Shown: positions 44,952 to 56,767, counted from the first letter of the stretch. The stretch: 64,000 nt of DNA from Candolleomyces eurysporus (GCA_027579435.1 JANBPK010000848.1:115582-179581), one strand, 5' to 3'. Notes: generated from the sequence alone by a model not told the origin. Translations and numbers: made by a program.

Positions 44952-47900
44952 ATGCCGAGGTACGTCTGCAGGGCTAAGCGGCATCGATCGACGTTTGAAC
45001 TAGGACATTCCAGGCAAATTACGCGAAAGCAACCAGAGCTGAGCTTTTGAGGCGATTCAATGAAGCATTCAAGCATTATATCAAAGCAGCTGAACTCTTC
45101 CTCCACCTCAGTCGCTCTCCTAATTCGACAGACAAAGACAAGGCGAAATGGAAGTCAAATGCACAGAAAGCCCTGGACAGAGCGGAGAAGATTAAAACGT
45201 TCACTGAGAAGAGTCCGAAACAAGTTGGCTCTCCTACAGAACGGGTCTCTTCGGAGCTAGATCCAACAGCAGATGTCAGGCTAGCACCTGTTGCTATTGA
45301 CCACTTCGCATCTCGTACGCAATGTCGCTTTCCAAGCTCCCCACAACCACTGACAGTTGAATAAGATGAACAATATTACGTGCTCAACAAAGGCAAACTC
45401 GTCAATGGCTTGAATCTCCCTCTCTGGGATGAGTCGACAGGCGCACCAGGAGAAGGACTCTTCGTGTTCGTCATTCAATCCGCCTCTAGTGATATGTTCA
45501 AATAATTCCAGTTTCAAACACCCAGAGACCCTGATGGCCAACCAGCATTATCCCCCGAGCAGAAGGCTGTGTCGGCTTTTTGGAGACGTCTCGAAATCCA
45601 ACCGACTGGGAAAATCGAACCAGCACAAATCCTTCCACAAGATATCCTTCAGCATGTCGTCACAGATTGTTCTGTCTGTGCATCTGTCTCCGTATGCCTT
45701 GAACATAGCTCTAGATTCAAGACGCACGTCAGTCTCACCTTGCTGAATCTCATCTGCGACCTCTGACGTCGTCATCCCAGATCGCCGAAACGCCCCTTCA
45801 TCATTACTGCGATGCTGAAAATTCGTCCGAACCTCAAGCCGCCAGCACGCCCAAGCTCTTTTGGGTGGAAAAGCATGGCCGTCTGGATTTCAAGTTTCTG
45901 TTCAATGGTGCTTGGAGAAGAGTAAGCACCTCGATCCCGGCTGTGTAGTTTGAAACAAACTGAACTGTAAGTTTTAGGTTGGTTAGTGGTCCCCGTCGCC
46001 CCGACCCTGGGATGGACAAATCTCATGCCTTTTTGGCCAGTCATCGATGATCAACTACCATATGACCCCCAGAAGGGAACCTTGATGTGCATGTCGACGC
46101 TATCATCAGTCTCATCGCAGTCAACACTCTGGCCGAGCTTGTTGGAAAAAGCTGTGAGTCTGTTTAAATTGCAAGCTTCGCCTTTGGCTCAATTTATTGG
46201 GTATCTAGTACATGAAGCTCATGGGTGGATACGACTTTCCTGGATCGTACGTTCTTCTTTGACAGTACGCTGAGCTCGAGCTCACTTTACCATGCAGCAA
46301 CTCCTGCATAGATCTTCAGTGAGCTTCATTCCTCGTCATTACCCTTGGATATTGCTTCTAACTCGGTTGCCTCTACTAGTGCGATCGCGGGTTGGATACC
46401 AGAACACATCGAGATACGCCGGTGAGCCAGTTGGGTCTATCCATTCAAACTCTTCCTAACCGAGCCTTTCCTACCAGTTCTACCTTCGAACGTGAACGCA
46501 CCTGGGAACGAGTTTCGTCAGGATTCTTAAGCGGTGGGTAAAATTGAAAATAGTGCATATTTCTCGGTACGGCTCATACATGGCCCTCGAAGGTCGATGC
46601 ATGCTTACTCTAGGAACCGGACCAAACCCTGTTTCCATCGATGAGAAGATAAGGTTACTACCATCCCATAGCTATGCAGTAACCGGTAAGTATACAAGAC
46701 CTTCTCGCCAATTTCCAGTTCTTACCGTGGTCCTTAGATGTCTCTGAATGTGAAGAAGGAAGAACCGTCACCATCCTCGATTCGTGGGTCTGTCCCGATA
46801 CAGAACCAGAAGACCAATCCAGTTAGTACTCTATCCGCTCCTATTCTTGGTCACATTTCATAGGACTGACTTGTTGCGGTAGGAATGCTGACCATTCCGT
46901 GGGCGGACGCTTTGAATATGTTCGATGGGATATATCTCAGCTGGGATCCGGAAATGTGGACGCATAGTCTAACGTTCCACGGGTAAGCTTGCTCTCCTCC
47001 TTATCTCTTGTCCGGATGGCCAGCCTGACGGTGTTAATTTGTAAAGGATGTGGAAGCGGAATGATCCTGAGGACGGTACGTCCGATATCGCCCCGACATC
47101 ATCTATATCACAATCCTGACATAGAATTCATCAAGTGTCCAAGCGGCTGTTCTTGACATTCACTAACGGAAGTTCGACGGACGAAGAAGTCTGGGTCCTC
47201 TTGACTAGGCATACGCCTGATACACGCCGTACGCAAGATTTCATTGCACTCCGAGTGCAAGTTGAAGATGAGATGCACGTAATGCCTGCATCACTTGCGC
47301 GGCAGCCCTTGTGTAACAAAGTCAGTCGCCTTCCTTTCTCCTCCCATGCTCTCCGCGTATATATTTTGATATGCTAACAATTGATTGGGTTTAGGAAACA
47401 TACACGAATAGCACTCACATTCTCGTAAGGACCCGACTTTCGTGTACGGAGCGCGCTGGGATTCTGTCCATCTTGGCTTCGTATGACGGTGATGCGAGCG
47501 AAGTTGGGTTCACGATTTCGGTGTACTCGTCTGAGCATGTTGATATCCAATGGAACGAGACGGTTGTTACACCGCTTTTGACGACGAAGGTAATTTCATC
47601 CTTTTCATCCACTCAGGGTTATTCTGCGATCTTGCCCGTAACTAACGGTCAATGCGTTAGGTCTCTGGGACTATCACTCACAAGACTGCGGGTGGAAACT
47701 GTACACATAGATCATTCATGGTCAACCCGCAATACCACTTGCGTATCTTGATCCCACGGAATACGTTGGGGAGTAATTCGGGAGCCAAGGCTAGAACGAA
47801 TTTCACTTTGCAGACGAGTAAAGACACGCCGGTCAATGTTGCGGTTGTGTGGTCTCAGGGGAAACGCGTTACAGAGTAAGCAGCAATGCTTTTCTTTCAG

Positions 47901-48750
47901 CTTTTTATTGAAGCATTGTCTGACTCTTTCTACAGCCTCTCTGAACGGGACCTGATCGCGAGTACGGGAGCATATACGTATGGGTCGGCAAGGGTATCGA
48001 AGGATATGACGCGTAGGTCTCCATCCCACTCTCCTTGTGCTCCGTCCGCGAGACAGCCAGGCTAAAATTACCCGATCTTTTATCTCCCCAGCTGGCGACT
48101 CGACCATCGTGGTATCTGCGTTCAATCCGCAATACCTAGGTCCTTTCTCTTTGAAGGTAGAGTGCAGCCTCCCTTTCGACCTCACCCCGATCCCGCAAGA
48201 GGGGGCTGGGATGTATAGCAAGACTATACGTGGGTCCTGGTGCGTACTCTGACCTCATTTTGTCCATTTCCTGAATGTTGAAGGACACATTTGGTTATAG
48301 GGAGAGACATAACGCTGGTGGAAGTCCTAGCTTCTCATCGTATTCCAAGAACCCAAAATTTGAGTTGGACGTTCCATCTTTGAGCGAGTGCATGTACGCC
48401 CTTTCGTCCACTCGATCTTTCGGAATCGCTTTCTGACGTGTTCATATATTTCTTACTCCCGTAGCATACGACTACAATTAGCACAACAAGGCTCAACGAC
48501 GACGCGGTTGAACGTCACGATCTACCCAGCAGCCTCATCATCATCTGCCTCGGCCACGCCAACAACAGGCCATATCGCCACGTCCGGTGCATACGATGAC
48601 TCTTTAGCTGGAGTAGCGATCCCCCAGACGACGCTGAGGCCCGGGAAGTATTGGGTCGTACCCTCAACATACAAGCCGGGAGTGGAGGCTGAGTTTAATT
48701 TGATTTCTTATTTTTCGGTGGATGGTGTGAAGGTTGCAGAGAGGGCCTGA
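44952..48750 (+). CDS. palB: PalB/Rim13-type calpain protease
   Basis: About 21 short exons can be joined in frame. The first ones are 44952..44959, 45004..45314, 45366..45463, 45512..45727, 45781..45921, a 4-nt exon 45978..45981, 46041..46153, 46209..46246, 46298..46318 and 46380..46421. An N-terminal MIT-type helix region (ANYAKATRAELLRRFNEAFK) is followed by the cysteine protease core: Q and C in LQHVVTDCSVCAS, WRRVVIDDQLP, LWPSLLEKA, YMKLMGGYDFPGS, and the histidine in IDLHAIAGWIPEH. The position of the usual asparagine reads Asp (ILDSWV). Two C2-like/domain-III modules complete the protein. Family members cleave PacC/Rim101 on ESCRT-decorated membranes in the ambient-pH pathway. The 5' end (an 8-nt first coding exon) is the least certain part. 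Confidence 0.85.
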
Positions 48751-48815
48751 TTGACCATGATTGTATGAAGTAAATCTCATGCCGATTGTATACAAAATTT
48801 ATTATCGAAGAGTTG

Positions 48816-50669
48816 TTATCTTCGAAGATGCTCTGCAGTGAGCAAGTATTCGTTTACACGCTTGAGTGTGGTACGAGAAGGGTTTGCTCGTGGACAACTA
48901 GCGATGATCCATTCGAGGCGGGTACGAATCGATTGCTTCGTCACTGAAAACATGAAGGGGTGAGCACGATGAGCAACAGATAAATGCTGAGATTTTCAAC
49001 TTACAGTTCTGGTTTACCGCACCACCCTCGATATACACCCCGCTGTCATCGAAAAATTGCGATATAGCACCGAGAGTTACGCCTACACTGAGATCCTTTG
49101 CAGATGGGCATGCGACGATGATTTTGAAACCCTGTGAGAGCTTTGCGCCAATGAAATGAAGTGAGGTGGGTAGAACGGAGTGGAGGAAGTAGGCTTGCGA
49201 TTTCTTCCCGCCAGGAATCTCGAATTTCAATATTTGAGTGGGCATCGAGGGCGAAGCAGTAGACGCGGGAGATGGTTGGCTCGTCGAAAGTCCTTCGCCA
49301 TCCTGTGCCTGAGGTGGTGACAGGGGGTCGGTGTCACTGGACGTTGTTGTTGCTACTTCGTCGATGAGGACGAATGCTGTTGATGGAGGCGGCGTCACCA
49401 GTTGTGCGGGGTCGATTTCGGATAGTGACGTGATTAAAATTCGGTTTGATATTTTAGCTATCCCCTCTGGAGCTCGCGTGCCTTGCGTCGATGAAGCGGA
49501 AGAGGTGTTCGACGAGACTAACGACGATACGAGGTCTGGTAAGCTGGAGCGGTCTGTGACGAGGAGGGTGTCTTTGTGTTGCCAGAATAGTTGCGGAGTG
49601 AGGCCCTGGCCAAAGCTGTCAGTTTGGCAGAGAAAGGCGATGCAAAAGGACACTAACCATTCCCCAGAGCTCATGATCGTCTCCTGAGCCTTGGATGTAC
49701 GAAAATCCACTTGAGCGCCTCTCCGACCCATCCTGGACTTGCTTAGAGGCCGATACACAGATGATGGGCAAACAGGTTCTTGACCCGGGATTCGCATCGA
49801 ATTTGGGGAGGTTTGAAGTGGCAGGTGTAATCCAGAAGGGACGGAGTGGATGGGGAAGTTCTGGAAGCTCGAATGAGGATTTCTGGGACGAAAGGAGTGG
49901 TGTTAGCAGCATTCCAGATGAAGGAATGGTTTAAGGATTCAACGCACAGCCAAAGCTTCGGCCCATTCGTCTAGCTTTCGAGCTATCTGGTCGTGTTCTT
50001 GCGTGCTGACGGATGTTGGTGGCGTGTAGAGAGATACGTCCCACTGCTCTTTCTGAATGTCCGGGAAGCGTTTGAACATGGCCCTGTTTATGACCGAGCA
50101 CCAGATGGGGACCGTCTTGGAGAGAGCATCTGGGATTCGTTTCCCCGATCGAGTTGAGTCGACGAGCACGATCCTATCGACACTTCGTTTAGTTCTCGAA
50201 GCAATCCGGAAAGACGAAAACAAACATAGACGCACCCTGAGCTTTCCACGACAACAGAGAGCAGGTGTAGATTGGATCGTCGAAGATTGAAGCTCCAGTT
50301 TCCAAAGTGGCCATCTGTAGATTTGAAATAGGCAGGTACGTCCTTCGCCTGGAATTGCTTTTAGCGTCTGCGTCCACCTGGCCTTTCACGCGCGGTAGCT
50401 GATTGTGCAAAACTGACTCTGGCTGGGTCTGTATACCAGGCACCGCAACGTAAATTGGCTAGAAAAATCTAGTCTTTAGTCGCAATTCTGAGGATGGCTT
50501 TTGAAAAGGAACAATACCAACGTATCAGTGGAAGGTTTGGATACGCGCCGTGAATTGTATTCACAAACATTATGTCTTCCTCTATCGAGCGGAGTCTGTT
50601 ATAGATATCTAAAGATTCTTTGCGTATCTCCGAGATGGGATTGAGTCCTTGAAGGCATAAAGGGTTCAT
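48816..50669 (-). CDS. RIT1: tRNA A64 2'-O-ribosylphosphate transferase
   Basis: Minus-strand exons carry, in order, IRKESLDIYNRLRSIEED, the CYFKSTDGH and LLSVVES region near 50.25 kb, and VDSTRSGKRIPDALSKTVPI. Then come YIQGSGDDHELWG, LTPQLFW, LHFIGAKLSQGFKIIVACP, SVGVTLGAISQFFDD, and the end LEWIIASCPRANPSR. This order identifies Rit1, which adds a ribosyl-phosphate to A64 of initiator tRNA-Met and keeps it out of elongation. The stop is at 48818-48816, only 65 bp from the end of palB on the other strand. A Ser/Thr/Pro-rich insert between the GDDHELWG part and the C-terminal part is longer than I would expect. The start (ATG at 50669) is a guess; introns were not all resolved. Confidence 0.85.
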
Positions 50670-50788
50670 GATGGTTTGGTAGAAAGAGTGCCTTTGATCG
50701 CCGAGAACAAACGGCAATTTTCTGATGAATTCAGTTGAAGACCGATCTCTGTGGCCATTATCATCAACGTCAACCGCATCTCGCCTTC

Positions 50789-51267
50789 ATGACTGGACTT
50801 CATGAGGGGCCGTCAAAAGACAAGAAAGTGAAGAAGAAAGTATTCCTTGGCGAAGGGGTAAGCTCTCAAATCTACCGAATTACTTTAGTGCCTGACGTTT
50901 TGTGCTCAGGATGCCTTGAATTTGGCACTGTCCATTGGGCAGACTCAGGAGGATAGTGTGCAGCAGAAGAAGGAAAAGAATTCGAAGACGAAGGAACTGG
51001 TCAGTATTGCATCTTCATACGTTTCCTCGAAACCAATCGTTCGATTTGCCGCAGACCGAAGTCAGGGCATCAGGATCCCGAAAGCACTCTGAACGGAGGG
51101 GCAAACTGGCGGAGACAAAAACGTTGCTTGCAAGTAAACGCGCAAGGGCGAAGAAGGAGAAGGCGAAAAAGCGAAAAGAATTGCAGAAGGGCTCTGCAGC
51201 GTCACCGAGCGCTCCCGGCTCAGAAGCAGCAACAAAACCAGCACGAAAGAGTGTTTCGTTCGCCTGA
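50789..51267 (+). CDS. Small basic protein, unknown function
   Basis: Exons 50789..50857, 50910..50999 and 51055..51267, all phase 0, encode 123 aa. The protein starts MTGLHEGPSKDKKVKKKVFL, has DALNLALSIGQTQEDSVQ in the middle, and a Lys/Arg/Ala-rich C-terminus (KRARAKKEKAKKRKELQ). It is probably nuclear or nucleolar by composition, with no domain recognised. It is divergent from RIT1 with about 120 bp between start codons, so the two could share a promoter. Confidence 0.55.
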
Positions 51268-51542
51268 GCCCCTTGCGTAGCTGTCTGGCCATCGAAGGAC
51301 AGGCAATTCTGTTGGTCTCCGCTCCTCTGGTGCTCAATATGTCACATAGACTGTGGAATCAGACTCGCTTTTAACGCAACCTGACACAGAGACGCGATAG
51401 GGCATAACGCTCATCCGCAGTAAGTTGCACAAACAATTCGGGAGGAAATGGTTTTTAATCCCAATTTCTTTCGATCGATCTCTCCCTATCACGCCTTCCG
51501 TTGCACCAGAGTCCCCAAATTTCCAATCCCGCTACAACCACC

Positions 51543-53145
51543 ATGTCTATCGTTGATGCAATGGACGACCCTTACTCCTATCTCTTCTCCAACAACGTCG
51601 TGCCGAGCGCAGTGGAGGCGGGTTCAATGGAACTAGAAATAGCTGAACTGGAGAATGCGATCTGCGAGCTCCAGTCCCAGCTTCAGGAGCGAAGGAGGCG
51701 ACTTCGACAACGCTTAGGGATTCTGTCTTCTGTCAGGCGAATTCCTCTGGAAGTACTGGGCGAGATATTCAACCTCGCGCTCCCCGCCTTGTTGGATCGC
51801 CAAGGAAGGGCGGCGTTGTTGAAAGTGTGCCTGGTTTGTCGGGCGTGGCGGGATGCTGCCCTTCCGAAGCACCGGCTCTGGAGCCGCGTTCAAGTTGATC
51901 TGGACACCGCCTTGTCGTACGAGAAGGTTGTAGCATGGCATTGTCGATCCGGTGGCATGCGAAGGGCTCTGTTCGTCATCACAAATTGCCGTGACTCGCA
52001 CAGTGCTGATATTCCCTGCCCATTGCAACACCCGACTCTCGCGAAGCTGCTGACCGAGGGTCTTTCATTGGATCACATCTCCATTGACAACGTTAATCAC
52101 CAGTGCTTCGGAAACATCTTGGCGTCCCTTGCATACCGGAAAGCCGAGAACCCAGCACTTCGCCCATGGGATTCAATTAGGTCCCTTGCCCTCACCTTCC
52201 ACCGTGGACCGAACGAATCCGGCAATGCTTTGGAAGACTCCGCCTTCCTGCACATACCATCCAGCGTCAGCTCATTCAAATTGGCCGTCAACACCTTCCC
52301 TTTGGACGCGGATACGCATCTCCATGTCCCTCCCAGTCTCCTCGCGAGGCTGACTACTATCCATTTCTCCTGCGACTGGGATGTAACACAGTTAGCAACG
52401 GCTTTGCGACATTGTGTCAATGTTCAAAAATTGACGATATGCTACCGGAATATGGCCAGGGATCGTAACTCTGTTGATTCAATTCCCACTGGACTCTCCG
52501 ACCCCGGTTTTGTCCTCACTAACCTCCACACCCTGCACCTGCGCGAAATACCAACAGCCGTCACCGAGGTCTTTCAATTCCTCAGAGCCCCTGCTTTGAC
52601 TGAATTGCGCATACAGTTCGACAGTGGAGACTGGTTGTACCAAGGGGAGTTAGCTCCGGCCCTCAAAGATTTTGTCAAGAAATCGAGATGCGAAGCGACT
52701 TTGCGGAGTTTTTGTCTCAAAGGCGTATGTTTGGTCACCGAAGAACTTGCGGATATCCTCTGGAACTTCCCATTCGTCACCAAGCTCACCCTCGATCTTG
52801 TCGACCCTTTTGAATCCACAAGCTCAAGCGACATGCGGCGTTTTTTTTTCACTACTTCTGCGCTCCCCCGAAGACAATTCCGACCTGCCGTTTCTGCCTC
52901 GCCTTGAGGTACTCCAACTCCTGGGGGTCCGTCCTGAATTTCCCTTGCACGAGGTATTCAGTTTCCTCGAGGACAGAAGGGTGCTTAATGGCACAGCAGA
53001 ACAGCCCGATACGCTTAAGAGGCTGAACATGACATATCGGACTCTCTGTTGTCCACCACTACCTGTGGCACTGGACGAGGGTGACAATGCCCAGGAACTT
53101 CGGCGGTCGGGCGTGTCTGTCAATTTTGGAAGAACCTCACTGTGA
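51543..53145 (+). CDS. F-box protein with LRR-like C-terminus; frame change in a T run
   Basis: The ATG at 51543 has a strong context (ACCACCATG). A coiled N-terminus (ELENAICELQSQLQERRRRL) leads into the F-box: SVRRIPLEVLGEIFNLALP, then VCLVCRAWRDAAL and RLWSRVQVDL. Leucine-rich-like strands follow. F-box proteins recruit substrates to SCF ubiquitin ligases through Skp1. At 52841-52849 there are nine T; one T fewer (or two more) would continue directly into SPEDNSDLPFLPRLEVLQLL and run to a stop at 53145. As written, the frame ends at 52907. Because the assembly has trouble with homopolymers, an assembly error is more likely than a real mutation. It appears to have no intron. Confidence 0.72.
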
Positions 53146-53765
53146 AATGTGTTGCTCCGTAGTACGTACTCTAGCGTTACGCTGCGATATCTTTTTCCCG
53201 CTCTCGACCAGTGAAGACAATCCGTTAGCTTCAGCTCTCCAATCCTACCCCACGCGTTCTAATGTTTAATTACCTCGTGTACCCACTCCTGTATAGGCTA
53301 CCTCCTCCCCAATTGTGTTCTTCGAGAAATTGCGTTACGGGAATTCGAGCACATAGCATAATCGCGCGTAGGTTGTTTATCTTCAGAATTTATTGCAGGT
53401 GAGGTCGAAAGAAAAAGGTTCCTCACTACCCCCACCAAGAGACGGGTGTTTGGAGAGCTCCCAACGCCCAATGGTTAAAGACCTATTTACTTCTCAACTA
53501 GGAACAAAATAAAGAGTTTCTCTTAAAAGAGTCCCGTTGAGCTTCCTTCCCATCGTGATTACATTCCGAAAACGATTAGTAGATCCAAGAAAATCCGGTA
53601 AATAGAATTCGAAGTGTCAAGCACTCAGCGACACTCCCTCATGGCCCCTTGAAGGCAACTTCTCGAGTCCCTGTGTAGCCGTGAGGCAATTAATGAACGC
53701 GTGCCGTTTGCTTGTACCGTCAGAAAATCACAGATGCGACAAAACAAATGGGCAACTCGGGTTCA
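53146..53765. other. Intergenic, nothing recognised
   Basis: This is the 3' flank of the F-box gene and the left flank of the broken copy. No gene or RNA gene is supported. Confidence 0.35.
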
Positions 53766-53769
53766 CTCC

Positions 53770-54190
53770 TTAATCCCTACCTTCACAGCTCACAAACATC
53801 CTTCAAGCTGGGACTGCTTGCGCGGTCCAGAACAGTCTGGAGGTCGCTTCCATAGAGCCGGAAATCACTCCTGCCCAAGTCCATACCCTGCGCTTGCGGC
53901 TGCATTCAGCTGAATTCACCGAGTTTTTCGACTTCTTCATGATGCCGTCTCTGACAATATTGGAAATTGGATTTGATCTCTGGATCTACACCGAGCCTTG
54001 AGGCCTTGCCCCTGCACTGGATAACTTCGTCAAGAAAAACGAATACGAAAGCACCCTACGAACCGTTCGTCTGGAACATGCGACAGCGGATGAGGAACTT
54101 GCCGCTGTCCTGTTGGCTCTCCCATTTTTAGCCCATATCATCCTTGAAGGCCTCAATTTCAACGCTCGCATAACTTTTCAAGCACCTTCG
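53770..54190 (+). pseudogene. F-box/LRR gene fragment
   Basis: The plus strand reads VHTLRLRLHSAEFTEFFDFF, SLTILEIGFDLWIYTEP, a TGA at 53998, then GLAPALDNFVKKNEYESTLR and ADEELAAVLLALPFL. It follows the C-terminal half of the intact gene (LHTLHLREIPTAVTEVFQFL, ELAPALKDFVKKSRCEATLR, TEELADILWNFPF). The F-box itself is missing and the in-frame stop breaks it. Confidence 0.65.
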
Positions 54191-54639
54191 CACCGCCGCG
54201 GACGTTGATGAAAAAGTCCAGTGAGCTATTGGCTACCGATGAAGCGGAGTGGCGTTTCTCTTGGCCAGCTGTGTTTTCTGGGTTTACTCCAGACTGTTAA
54301 TATTGATTGGCTTTTGCTCGCTGTGGGGACAATGCGTCTTCCACACACTCACTTTGTTATAGTTGACTCAGAGTAGTGTGGGGTTGCGAGTAAATTGGCT
54401 TGGTGGGTAAAAAGTCCAGGCTTCCCCGTCTGGAAACTCTGGGATTACTACGAGCCTGACCTGGGATTCAGTTTGAAGAGCTGCTACAGTTTCTCGAGCA
54501 CAAGAAATTGGTTTGTAACGGACTATGCGAGGCTACCAGCAACTGTAGTGGAAAGTCGATTTCGGGAGTCCAGAAAATCTTCAATAGGTGAGGAGATCAG
54601 AGGCGTCCACCAGCTGTAGATTTCCCAATCCCCGGCAAA

Positions 54640-54893
54640 ATGAAACATGAATTCGCGTACTATGACTATGTTGCGATACCTGTTTGTATACTACTTGGAC
54701 GATACGATCGCCTGTCTCGAAGCCAAAATAGCCAAAATAGAACAGAGCTTTCGGTTACTCGTACTGGATATGGAGACCCGCAGCAAGATCGTGCCCACGA
54801 ACCCGGTTTTGGTCTCGGCCACACTGCCAGTCCGCACAGCCCTTGACCAAACTCCCACAAGTCTCATTAGCACAGTTTATACCAAGGCGTATC
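54640..54893 (+). other. Leader of PARG gene 1 with F-box-like coiled-coil scrap
   Basis: 54690-54780 could encode DDTIACLEAKIAKIEQSFRL, similar to the coiled N-terminus of F-box proteins in this group. From 54780 to the ATG the sequence (GAAACCCGCAGCAAGATC... in variant form) matches 56650-56767 upstream of PARG gene 2, so both genes share a duplicated promoter/leader. 54191-54640 shows nothing recognisable. Confidence 0.35.
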
Positions 54894-55943
54894 ATGGCAA
54901 ACAACAACGCCAATCACCTCAAAGCCATCGCAGATGCTACAATCAAGGCGGTACGCCGTGGAGTCCTCGAAGATCGGTTCAATCGTCCAATATTCTCGCT
55001 CGGACCCTATCTGGAGGCCATGTCAAAGTATATGTGGCACTACACCCCTGAAGATCTTCGCTTGGCCGATTGGGAGGAACATCCAGCGCAATATCCGAAT
55101 CAACCGCTCATTCATGTGCGGGTTGAAGCGCACAAAATGACCACACTCCAAGGGATTCGACATATCCAAACGCTCCCGGGTCGGAGTCCCCATAACACGG
55201 TTGGCGTGCTGAACTTTGCATCCGCAACACGTCCTGGAGGAGGGTTTAGGTTCGGTGCGAGGGCGCAGGAGGAGTCGTTGGCGAGGTCGTCGACATTGTT
55301 CGAGTCCCTCGAGTCGGATGCAGTCAAGGGGTTTTATGATCGCCACAAAGCGAATGGAACGGATCCGTATTACACCGCTGCGATGATCTATTCCCCTCAT
55401 GTCGTATTCTTTCGAGATGATGATGGAGAATGGCTGCCGCCAACTGTGGCGGATGTGTTGACATGCGCAGCTGTCAATGCGAAGAGGGTGCGGTCTTCAC
55501 ATCATGGTCAAGATCCGAACGTGGAGTTACGGATTCAAGGTGATATGAGGGATAGAATGGGGAGGATTCTCAAGCTCTTCGAGTATCGAGGGACAAGGGA
55601 CTTGGTGTTGGGGAGTTTTGGAACGGGGGTTTTCCAAAATGATGTTCGGATGGTCGCGAAAATTTGGAGAGAACTGCTTTGTGAAAGGGGAGCGCGATTC
55701 AGGTACTCTTTCCACTCTGTGGTATTTGCCATACCGGACTCCAGGACCTTGGAAGAGTTTAGCGGAGCATTTTGGGGCACTAGTGGAGGGGACTCATTGG
55801 CGGAGCGCCGACATGAGAATCAGCGTTCTCGTGATAGAGGGAGGACGAGCCGTGAACAATCGAGGGTGAGGGGTGGCGGTGAACATTCGAGGGTGAGGGG
55901 CGGCGGTGAACGATCGAGGGTGAGGGGTGGTGGTGAACGTTGA
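54894..55943 (+). CDS. TIGR02452-type (bacterial-type) PARG, copy 1, with RG-rich repeats
   Basis: Intronless, 349 aa, starting MANNNANHLKAIADAT. VGVLNFASATRPGGGF leads into the catalytic signature GGG-x7-QEE (GGG at 115-117, QEE at 125-127), then SLARSSTLFES. Further family motifs are YTAAMIYSPHVVFFRDDDG, VLTCAAVNA and DLVLGSFGTGVFQND. This macrodomain-like fold removes poly(ADP-ribose) in characterised relatives; the substrate here is inferred. The tail has three 9-residue units (SRVRGGGEH/R), an RGG-like stretch that could bind nucleic acid. It shares flanking DNA on both sides with copy 2, so they are a recent tandem duplication. Confidence 0.82.
   Translation: MANNNANHLKAIADATIKAVRRGVLEDRFNRPIFSLGPYLEAMSKYMWHYTPEDLRLADWEEHPAQYPNQPLIHVRVEAHKMTTLQGIRHIQTLPGRSPHNTVGVLNFASATRPGGGFRFGARAQEESLARSSTLFESLESDAVKGFYDRHKANGTDPYYTAAMIYSPHVVFFRDDDGEWLPPTVADVLTCAAVNAKRVRSSHHGQDPNVELRIQGDMRDRMGRILKLFEYRGTRDLVLGSFGTGVFQNDVRMVAKIWRELLCERGARFRYSFHSVVFAIPDSRTLEEFSGAFWGTSGGDSLAERRHENQRSRDRGRTSREQSRVRGGGEHSRVRGGGERSRVRGGGER
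55860..55941 (+). repeat. 27-nt tandem repeat, three units, coding
   Basis: Three near-identical units of 27 nt encode SRVRGGGEH, SRVRGGGER and SRVRGGGER at the end of PARG copy 1. Copy 2 stops shortly before the corresponding place, so the number of units is evolving. Confidence 0.8.
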
Positions 55944-56520
55944 AAGGCGAGATTTGGGGATTCATGATAGTGTGTACAGAGGCGCACGGCGTCGCCACCG
56001 TATCCCAATATTCCATCACATACCAAGACTGACATATAGTTAAGAGTTCTAGAGGCTCTATCAAGATGTCTATCTACAAACAGAAAGGTCTGCTAGGGAA
56101 TTTCAATTACATCTAAAGCTGTTGAGATTGGACCGACCACTCTAGCCACTTTCCCAAACAATATTTTCCAATCATGCTTGAATTCGACAATTACTTTTTC
56201 GCCATAGTCGTTCGGAGCATTTCGATGTGATGTATTAGCTTACCCTCCTCCACTCAGAGGTAAAATCAGAGCCAATGGCCGTCCAACTGCCAAGCCTCCG
56301 AAGGCAAACTCAAGCCGTTTACTCTGATTTGTATTATTCAGTGATAGTTTAGGAGTAATCAAAGCCACTGTAATAATGACTGTTTCAAAGGAGGCAGAGG
56401 GTTTCCTGACGACGATGAATATAGCAACATGGGATCTGCACTCGATATCGGATTTATGGGGTTTTCGATTCCCTGTGTCAGCTTTGGTAGAAACTCACTG
56501 TAAAAAATGTCCGCCTTGAC
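55944..56520. other. Intergenic part of the PARG tandem duplication
   Basis: No gene is seen. 56020-56200 matches 57760-57930 after copy 2, showing a duplicated unit of about 1.8 kb that contains leader, gene and 3' flank. Confidence 0.45.
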
Positions 56521-56559
56521 TCCTTGCCGATGAGATATGATCCCGCTGATCCCTCCATT

Positions 56560-56650
56560 CGACACATCTCCCGCTTCGGCCTACTCCTTCCTGGAGTTCG
56601 TATTCTGCGCTTGCGGCTGCATACAGCTGAATCCACAGAGTTTTTATGGA
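56560..56650 (+). pseudogene. Short F-box gene scrap upstream of PARG copy 2
   Basis: The plus strand reads VRILRLRLHTAESTEFLW, matching the fragment at 53.88 kb (VHTLRLRLHSAEFTEF). It runs directly into the duplicated PARG leader. It marks the left breakpoint of the duplicated unit. Confidence 0.5.
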
Positions 56651-56767
56651 AACCCGCAGCAAGATCACGCTCATTCATCCCCACGGACCCAGTTTTGGTC
56701 TGTGCACTGCCTGTCCGCACAGCCTCTCTTTCCCTAACGCCCAGTACAGTCTATACGAAGGGATCTC

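Noticed and set aside
45922..46040. Frameshift in palB, i.e. pseudogene
   Set aside because: A 4-nt microexon with two normal-size introns restores the frame and the calpain motif exactly.
47080..47139. Second apparent frame break in palB (stop after acceptor CATAG)
   Set aside because: Using the AG of CATCAAG at 47138-47139 instead gives PEDVSKRLFLTF in frame.
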